From Pseudomonas putida (GTDB lineage: Bacteria; Pseudomonadota; Gammaproteobacteria; Pseudomonadales; Pseudomonadaceae), in contig NZ_JAETZZ010000007.1 in NCBI RefSeq assembly GCF_022627325.1, positions 186,001-250,000 of the forward strand: DNA of 64,000 bases, given 5' to 3'. Position 1 is the first letter of the stretch; every line of letters begins with the position of its first letter. The notes under the pieces were generated by a model. It worked only from the letters and a program-made list of their open reading frames with translations. It did not search any database and was not told the DNA's origin. Below, piece by piece: positions 59,061 through 64,000 of this stretch. The position numbers were made by a program, and so were the translations under genes.

Positions 59061-59482
59061 GCCAGCACCTGCTGCACGGCGTCGAGCATCACCTGCGGCG
59101 AGGCCAACTGCATCTCGCCGCTGTCGATATGCACCGCGACCTGCACGGTGCTGGCCCGGGTCATGCGTTCGCCGGTCATGGCGTCGCTGATCAGGTAGTG
59201 GATCTTCAGACGGTTTTCCCACTCCACCAGGCTGGCGCGCACGGTAAGGTGCTGGCCGAAGGTGGCGCCGCGGATGTAGCGCAGTTGCAGGTCGATCACC
59301 GGCCACGCGTAGCCGCTGGCCTGCATCTGCAGGTAATTGTGGGCCAGGCGGTCGAGCAGGGCGCAGCGGGCCACCTCCAGGTACTTCACGTAATGGCCGT
59401 GCCAGACGATGTGCATGCTATCGACGTCGAAGAAGGGAACGACGATCTCGCTGTCGACATGGAAGACCCCGGGGTTACGCAT
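59057..59482 (-). CDS. Hotdog-fold acyl thioesterase, 4-hydroxybenzoyl-CoA type (ApeK-like)
   Basis: Encodes 141 residues. The family signature is FFDVDSMHIVWHGHYVKYLEVAR, in which the aspartate is the catalytic residue of the 4HBT/YbgC family. The start at 59482 overlaps the ammonia-lyase stop by 8 bases. It could release polyene acyl chains or edit starter thioesters. Substrate is inferred only from context. Confidence 0.9.
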   Translation of the reverse strand: MRNPGVFHVDSEIVVPFFDVDSMHIVWHGHYVKYLEVARCALLDRLAHNYLQMQASGYAWPVIDLQLRYIRGATFGQHLTVRASLVEWENRLKIHYLISDAMTGERMTRASTVQVAVHIDSGEMQLASPQVMLDAVQQVLA

Positions 59483-61019
59483 GCAACCTCCAGTGGCGCT
59501 GGGCGATACGCTGCAGACAGTGGCGCAGGTCGCTTTCCAGGGCGCGGTCTTCGATGACTGGAGCGAAGTCCGCCAGCAGTGCTTCGTGCATGTGCGCCAG
59601 GGCTGGCGGCAGTGGCCGTGCGTCGGCCTGGCGGCTGCGCAGCCAAACACCTTGGTTGGCGGCCAGCAGCGAGGCGGCGGCAACCTGTTCGGTCAGCTCC
59701 AGCACCCGCAGGGCATCGCGTGCGGCGATGGTGCCCATGCTCACTTTGTCCTGGTTGTGGCACTCGGTGGAGCGCGAGAACACGCTGGCCGGCATGGTCT
59801 GCTTCAGGGCCTCGGCAGTCCAGGCGCTGGCGCCGATCTGCACGGCCTTGAAACCGTGGTTGATCATCGCTCGCTCGGCGTCGGCGCCGGAAAGGTTGCT
59901 CGGCAGGCCGTGGTTGTAGCGCACGTCCACCAGCAGCGCCAGCTGGCGGTCGAGCAGGTCGGCGACGTTGGCCACCAGGGTTTTCAGGCTGTCCATGGCA
60001 AACGCGATATGCCCGCCATAGAAGTGCCCGCCGTGCAGCACACGCTCAGCGTCGCCATCGATGATCGGGTTGTCGTTGGCGCTGTTCAGTTCGGTTTCGA
60101 TGAACCCGCGCAACCACCCCAGGCTGTCGGCCAGCACGCCGAGTACATGCGGGGCGCAGCGCAGCGAGTAGCGGTCCTGCAGGCGGTGCAGTGGTGGCAG
60201 TGGTGCGTCGATGGCCAGGTCCTGGCGCAGCCAGGCGGCGACCTGGGTCTGGCCGGGGTGCGGCTTGGCGGCGAACAGGCGTTCGTCGAAGTGCTCCGGG
60301 TTGCCCTGCAGGCCGATCACATTGAGCGCGGTGATGCGCGTGGCCAACTGCAGCACGTAATCGGCACGGGCATAGGCCAGGCAGGCCAGGCCGGTCATGA
60401 CCGCGGTGCCGTTCATCAGCGCCAAGGCTTCCTTGGGGCGCAGTACCAGCGGTTGCCAGCCCAGCTCGCGGTGCACATCGGCACTGCTGCGGCGCTGGCC
60501 CTGGTACATCACCTCACGCTCGCCGGACAGGGTCGCTGCCACGTACGACAAGGGTGTCAGGTCCCCGCTGGCGCCCACCGAGCCTTCCTCGGGGATCAGC
60601 GGCAGGATGTCGTGGGCGAGAAAGTCGCGCAGGCGCTCGAGCAGTTCCAGGCGAACACCGGAAACGCCGTGGCTCAGCGAACGCAGGCGGGCGGCCAGCA
60701 CCGCGCGGGTGGCGGGGGCGTCGAGCAGCTTGCCCAGCCCGCAGCCATGGAACGTGTACAGATGCTGTGGCAGGGCCTCCACGTGTTCCAGCGGCACGGC
60801 CACCACGCAGGAGTCGCCGTAGCCGGTGGTGACGCCGTAGATCACCCCTTCCTTGTCGAGCAGGGTGTCGAGAAAGCGCGCGCCGCGGGCGATGCGTTCA
60901 CGGTAGGCGGCGTCGTTCTGCAGCGCTACCTGCGCGCGGCGCTCGGCCAGGGCCAGGACATCTTCGATTGCCAGCGGCGATTCGCCGAAGGTGACAGGCT
61001 CATGCGGATGCATCGTCAT
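59475..61019 (-). CDS. MIO-dependent aromatic amino acid ammonia-lyase (HAL/PAL/TAL family)
   Basis: Encodes 514 residues. The self-processing MIO tripeptide Ala-Ser-Gly is at residues 150-152 in GSVGASGDLTPLSY. The catalytic tyrosine loop is YGVTTGYGDSC near residue 61, and the C-terminal helix has ECHNQDKVSMGT. The residues that set substrate choice are in HLYTFHGCG (Phe90-His91). This differs from the Ser-His of histidine lyases and suggests an aromatic substrate such as tyrosine. No hut genes are near. In this operon it would supply a cinnamate or coumarate starter. Confidence 0.9.
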   Translation of the reverse strand: MTMHPHEPVTFGESPLAIEDVLALAERRAQVALQNDAAYRERIARGARFLDTLLDKEGVIYGVTTGYGDSCVVAVPLEHVEALPQHLYTFHGCGLGKLLDAPATRAVLAARLRSLSHGVSGVRLELLERLRDFLAHDILPLIPEEGSVGASGDLTPLSYVAATLSGEREVMYQGQRRSSADVHRELGWQPLVLRPKEALALMNGTAVMTGLACLAYARADYVLQLATRITALNVIGLQGNPEHFDERLFAAKPHPGQTQVAAWLRQDLAIDAPLPPLHRLQDRYSLRCAPHVLGVLADSLGWLRGFIETELNSANDNPIIDGDAERVLHGGHFYGGHIAFAMDSLKTLVANVADLLDRQLALLVDVRYNHGLPSNLSGADAERAMINHGFKAVQIGASAWTAEALKQTMPASVFSRSTECHNQDKVSMGTIAARDALRVLELTEQVAAASLLAANQGVWLRSRQADARPLPPALAHMHEALLADFAPVIEDRALESDLRHCLQRIAQRHWRLHA

Positions 61020-61938
61020 CGGTCTTCCAGAAAGGGTAGAAATTGAACCACTGCAATGGCGCCTGGACGCAGTAGTGCCCCAGGCGTGCGGCGTAGCGCG
61101 TGGCCCACTCGGCGATCACTTGGTCACGCTGGCCGCGCCGCCATTGCAGGCGTTCGGCGAAGGGTTCGAGGGTGATGTGGTAGCGGCCCTGGAGCTTGAG
61201 GCAGAACAGCAGGTTGAGCGGGCATTCGAGCATGCCGGCGAGTAGCCAGGGGCCTTGCGGGAAGGCCGCCGGGTGGCCGAGGAAATCCACCTCGACGGTA
61301 CGTGCGCCGTGCAAGGGCACGCGGTCGCCGGCGATCGCCAGCCACTCGCCGCGCTCCAGTCGCTCGGACAGCTGCAGCATCACCGCTGGGTCCAGTTCGC
61401 TGACCTGAATCAGCCGCAGGTTAGTGGCACCGGCCTCACCGAGCAGGCGGTTGAAGCGCTCGGCATGGCGGGTGTGTACCAGCACGTTCATGGTTACCTG
61501 TTCGCCAATCTCGGCCAGGGCCCGGCACACTTCGAGGTTGCCCAAATGCGCACCGACCAGCATCTGCCCGCGTGCACCGCGCAGTTGCTGGCGCAGGTTG
61601 GCGGGGTCGTGGATCTCGATGTCCTCGATGCGCAGCTTGCCGTTCCACACATCGAGCTTGTCCAACAGTGCCTCGGCAAACGCCATGAACTGGCGAAACA
61701 CCTGCCAATGGTTGGGCGCAGCGGTTTGCCCGGCGTTCCATTGGTGCAGCCGCTGCTGGTACTGGCGGGCGCTGCGTCGGGCGCGGCGGCCAAACAGGAA
61801 GAAGTAGGCGACGATGAGGTGGATCAGCGGGCTGAGTACACGGCGCCCGAGCAGGCGCACCAGGGTCGCGGTCAGCTTCATCAACCAGAAGCTGCCCCGT
61901 TCCTGGTGCTCGGCCCAGTGTTGTGGCTGTTCGCTCAT
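61000..61938 (-). CDS. LpxL/HtrB-like lysophospholipid acyltransferase
   Basis: Encodes 312 residues from MSEQPQHWAEHQERGSFW (ATGA overlap with the glycosyltransferase stop). A hydrophobic N-terminal anchor (VLSPLIHLIVAYFFLFG) precedes the HX4E catalytic motif in VGAHLGNLEVCRAL near residue 145. The sequence continues with the GDRVPLHG and FPQGPWLLAG segments typical of the family. In aryl polyenes such enzymes may attach the chain to a lipid anchor. It overlaps the ammonia-lyase start by 20 bases. Confidence 0.9.
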   Translation of the reverse strand: MSEQPQHWAEHQERGSFWLMKLTATLVRLLGRRVLSPLIHLIVAYFFLFGRRARRSARQYQQRLHQWNAGQTAAPNHWQVFRQFMAFAEALLDKLDVWNGKLRIEDIEIHDPANLRQQLRGARGQMLVGAHLGNLEVCRALAEIGEQVTMNVLVHTRHAERFNRLLGEAGATNLRLIQVSELDPAVMLQLSERLERGEWLAIAGDRVPLHGARTVEVDFLGHPAAFPQGPWLLAGMLECPLNLLFCLKLQGRYHITLEPFAERLQWRRGQRDQVIAEWATRYAARLGHYCVQAPLQWFNFYPFWKTDDDASA

Positions 61939-62669
61939 GCGCGCCACCTGCGCCAGAGTATCAGGGGTGCGCGCAGCAACATGCCGAAGAACAGCTTGGC
62001 GTGCATCTTCGAGATCAGCGCATTGTCGTGGAACAGGCGAAAGTGCGAGAGGCCGTCCTGTGGGTAGTGCACGCGGGTCGGCAGCCACTTCATGGGCTGG
62101 TTGCGCCAGGCCAGGCGCACGAGAATCTCCGGGTCGAAATCCATGCGTTTGCCCAGCTTTACGCTGTCGATCATCGCCAGGGTCGCCGGCAGCGGGTAAA
62201 CCCGAAAGCCGCACATGGAGTCAGGTATCTGCAGCGACAGGCTGTTGATCCACACCCACACGTGGGTCAGGTAGCGGGCGTACAGGCGGCCCTTGGGCAC
62301 GCTGGCATCGTACTGTGGATAACCGCACACCAGCGCCTGTGGATAAGCTTGCGATTGCTCGACGAAGCGGCCGACATCGGCGAGATCGTGCTGGCCGTCG
62401 GCGTCCACTTGCAGGGCATGGCTGAAACCGAGCCGTGCGGCTTCGCGCAGGCCGGCCATGACTGCGCCGCCCTTGCCCTGGTTGACCGCCAGGGTCACCA
62501 GGTGCACGTCAGGCTGGCCGGCGAGGCGCCCCAGCACTTGGGCGCAGGGCGCGTAGCTGGCGTCATCTACCAGCACGCAGGGAAGGCCTGCGCGCAGCAG
62601 GTCGGCGACCACGGCCGGCACTGCCTGCTCGTGGTTGTACACCGGGATCACCGCACAGGGCTTATGCAC
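61935..62669 (-). CDS. Family 2 glycosyltransferase
   Basis: Encodes 244 residues from GTG 62669 (MHKPCAVIPVYNHE), which overlaps the ligase stop by 8 bases; a start at 62696 is possible. GT2 features are AVIPVYNHEQAV, VLVDDASYAPC, NQGKGGAVMAGL and the metal-binding HALQVDADGQHDLAD. The C-terminus ends in a hydrophobic, arginine-rich segment (LLRAPLILWRRWRA). It may glycosylate or phosphosugar-link the polyene lipid; the substrate is unknown. Confidence 0.9.
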   Translation of the reverse strand: MHKPCAVIPVYNHEQAVPAVVADLLRAGLPCVLVDDASYAPCAQVLGRLAGQPDVHLVTLAVNQGKGGAVMAGLREAARLGFSHALQVDADGQHDLADVGRFVEQSQAYPQALVCGYPQYDASVPKGRLYARYLTHVWVWINSLSLQIPDSMCGFRVYPLPATLAMIDSVKLGKRMDFDPEILVRLAWRNQPMKWLPTRVHYPQDGLSHFRLFHDNALISKMHAKLFFGMLLRAPLILWRRWRA

Positions 62670-64000
62670 AGACGGCCTCCAGCAGAATACGGCCACTGGA
62701 GCAGGGCAACCCAGCGCAGGTGAAGGTGAAGTACAGCTTGCCGCGCGCGCTGTCCCAGCGCAGGGTCAGCGCCAGTTCATCGCCTGGGCGCACCAGCTGC
62801 TGGAACTTGAGCACTTCCATGCCGCTGAAGCGCCGCTCGCAATCGAGCAGTTCGCCGCCGAGGTCGATGGCCCAGTCGATCTGGACCACGCCCGGCAGTA
62901 CCGGGGTCTGCGGGAAGTGCCCGGGGAAACACGCCAGGTCCAGCGGCACGGCCAGGCGCAGGTGCAGTTCGTCGCCCTCGCGGCGCTGTTCCAGCACCTC
63001 GGGCGCCAGGCTGCGCTGGGCCAGCAGCAGGGCCTGCAAGTTGGCCTGGGGCAGCTTGCCCTGGCTGTTCAGCGGCAGGCGGCGCAGCAACCGCCAACGG
63101 CGTGGCAGGGCCAGCGCTTCGCAGTGGCTGGCCAGGTGCGTGCGCAGGCCGTCGACCAGCGCCCGACGGCCAAGGTTGCGCAATGTGTGCAGGCCTGCCG
63201 GGCTTGGCACCAGCAGCGCGCCAAGGAAGGCGCGGCCTTCCTCGATCATGCCCAGGCGCGCTTCGGCGACCCACGGGTGGCTGCACAGGGCCTGTTCGAG
63301 CATCGGCAGGGAGATACGCTTTTCTTCCAGCTTGACGATACGGTCCAGGCGCCCGAGCAGGCGGAAGCGCCCGCCTTCGACGAACTCGACGGCATCGGCG
63401 CTCTGCTCGACATGGCCGGCTGGCAGGTAGCTGGAGGCGATGCGCAAGGCACCTTGCTCATCCTGGCTCAGTTGCACATCGGCGAACGGGCTCCACAGTT
63501 CTTCGCCCTGACGCCAGGCGATGCCGCCGGTTTCCGAGCTGCCGAGGATTTCCGCCGGCCACTGGCCCAGGCGCTGGTGCAGGCGCTCGCCAGCCTCCGC
63601 CGGCAGTTCGCCGCCGGACGAGAACACTAGGCGCACCGGGCGCAGGGCCGCCCAGTCGAGGTTGTCGCCCATGCGCTTGAGGAGCGCCGGGCTGGCCACC
63701 CAGGCAAATGCCGGGTGTTCGCGGCTGGCACGTTGCAGGTCTTCGGGGAAGGGTAGCGGGCGGCGCTCGAAGCCACGCCCGGCGCACAGGGGCCAGAGCA
63801 CGCGGAACAGCAGCCCATAGATGTGCTGGGTGGCGACGCTGCCGATGATCCACGCATCGCCCAAGGTGCTGCCCCATAGTCGTTCCAGGGCGGTCACTTC
63901 GTTGGCCAGCTGGCGCAGCTGCTTGTCGATGCGCTTTGGCTCGCCGCTGGAGCCGGAGGTGCAGAGGCTGATCCGGCACTGCGCCAGATCCAGGTCGGCA
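62662..64000 (-). CDS. Acyl/aryl-ACP ligase fused to a hotdog dehydratase domain, partial (N-terminus beyond window edge)
   Basis: The frame is open to base 64000, so the N-terminus is missing. Just inside the edge is the AMP-binding P-loop CTSGSSGEPKRI. Adenylation motifs follow (GSSETGGIAWR, then FRLLGRLDRIVKLEEKRISL and the LPLNSQGKLPQ end). After this come about 100 residues of a FabZ/ApeI-like domain (LACFPGHFPQTPVLPGVVQIDWA). In some aryl polyene systems these activities are two genes. It probably activates the aromatic starter and loads it on an ACP. The upstream ACP genes are outside the window. Confidence 0.88.
   Translation of the reverse strand, partial: ADLDLAQCRISLCTSGSSGEPKRIDKQLRQLANEVTALERLWGSTLGDAWIIGSVATQHIYGLLFRVLWPLCAGRGFERRPLPFPEDLQRASREHPAFAWVASPALLKRMGDNLDWAALRPVRLVFSSGGELPAEAGERLHQRLGQWPAEILGSSETGGIAWRQGEELWSPFADVQLSQDEQGALRIASSYLPAGHVEQSADAVEFVEGGRFRLLGRLDRIVKLEEKRISLPMLEQALCSHPWVAEARLGMIEEGRAFLGALLVPSPAGLHTLRNLGRRALVDGLRTHLASHCEALALPRRWRLLRRLPLNSQGKLPQANLQALLLAQRSLAPEVLEQRREGDELHLRLAVPLDLACFPGHFPQTPVLPGVVQIDWAIDLGGELLDCERRFSGMEVLKFQQLVRPGDELALTLRWDSARGKLYFTFTCAGLPCSSGRILLEAVCA

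Noticed and set aside
59475..61019. Catabolic histidine ammonia-lyase (hutH)
   Set aside because: No hutU, hutI or hutG nearby, the selectivity loop differs, and the gene overlaps polyene genes on both sides.

Overview
The window is a GC-rich gammaproteobacterial chromosome segment. Gene content, gene order and the REP-type repeats point to Pseudomonas, most likely the P. putida group. This is an inference from synteny (ftsYEX-rpoH, rpmE-maeB-ponA-pilMNOPQ-aroKB-damX-gltBD-hemE) and protein character; no database was searched. Nothing in 1-49 kb looks recently acquired. The right end (about 49.4-64 kb) is an accessory biosynthetic locus.

Layout, left half. Positions 1-4.7 kb carry three M16-family peptidase genes and rsmD on the minus strand. 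5-9.2 kb is the plus-strand ftsY-ftsE-ftsX-rpoH group (SRP receptor, divisome ABC complex, heat-shock sigma factor). 9.3-12.4 kb holds mtgA, a DUF423 membrane protein, thiS-thiG and trmB. 12.5-19.1 kb is a minus-strand run: DUF3392, hemW, rdgB, DUF4426, metW, metX, yggT, proC and yggS. 19.1-27.5 kb holds pilT, an NlpC/P60 hydrolase, a TM2 protein, an FtsN-like SPOR protein, argS, priA, rpmE and a nuclease. 27.7-31.6 kb holds maeB and PBP1A.

Layout, middle. pilM-pilN-pilO/P-pilQ (31.8-35.4 kb) is divergent from PBP1A and is followed by aroK, aroB and a DamX-like SPOR ATPase. gltB-gltD, hemE, a small OB-fold exported protein and a divergent MFS/LysR pair follow. The type IV pilus genes are reduced as a set: short PilM, PilO and PilP fused in one ORF, PilQ without an N-terminal AMIN region, and PilT with a shortened C-terminus.

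Right end: an aryl polyene (APE)-type biosynthetic operon on the minus strand, 49.4 kb to beyond the window edge. Neighbouring genes overlap at nearly every junction. In transcription order: acyl-ACP/CoA ligase with a C-terminal hotdog dehydratase domain, family 2 glycosyltransferase, LpxL-type acyltransferase, MIO aromatic ammonia-lyase, thioesterase, LolA-like carrier, MMPL exporter, a 46-residue membrane peptide, FAD oxidoreductase, methyltransferase, DUF3261 lipoprotein, ketosynthase, dehydratase, ketoreductase, ketosynthase and a small exported protein. Together these can make an aromatic starter, activate it, extend it into a conjugated polyene, tailor it, and move it to the outer membrane.

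Other signals: three dispersed arrays of a degenerate 7-bp repeat in inverted arms (argS/priA, maeB/ponA, gltB/gltD gaps); a perfect intrinsic terminator inside the signal-peptide codons of the nuclease gene; a hairpin that masks the Shine-Dalgarno site of the first M16 gene; and an AlgU/sigma-E-like promoter before rpoH.
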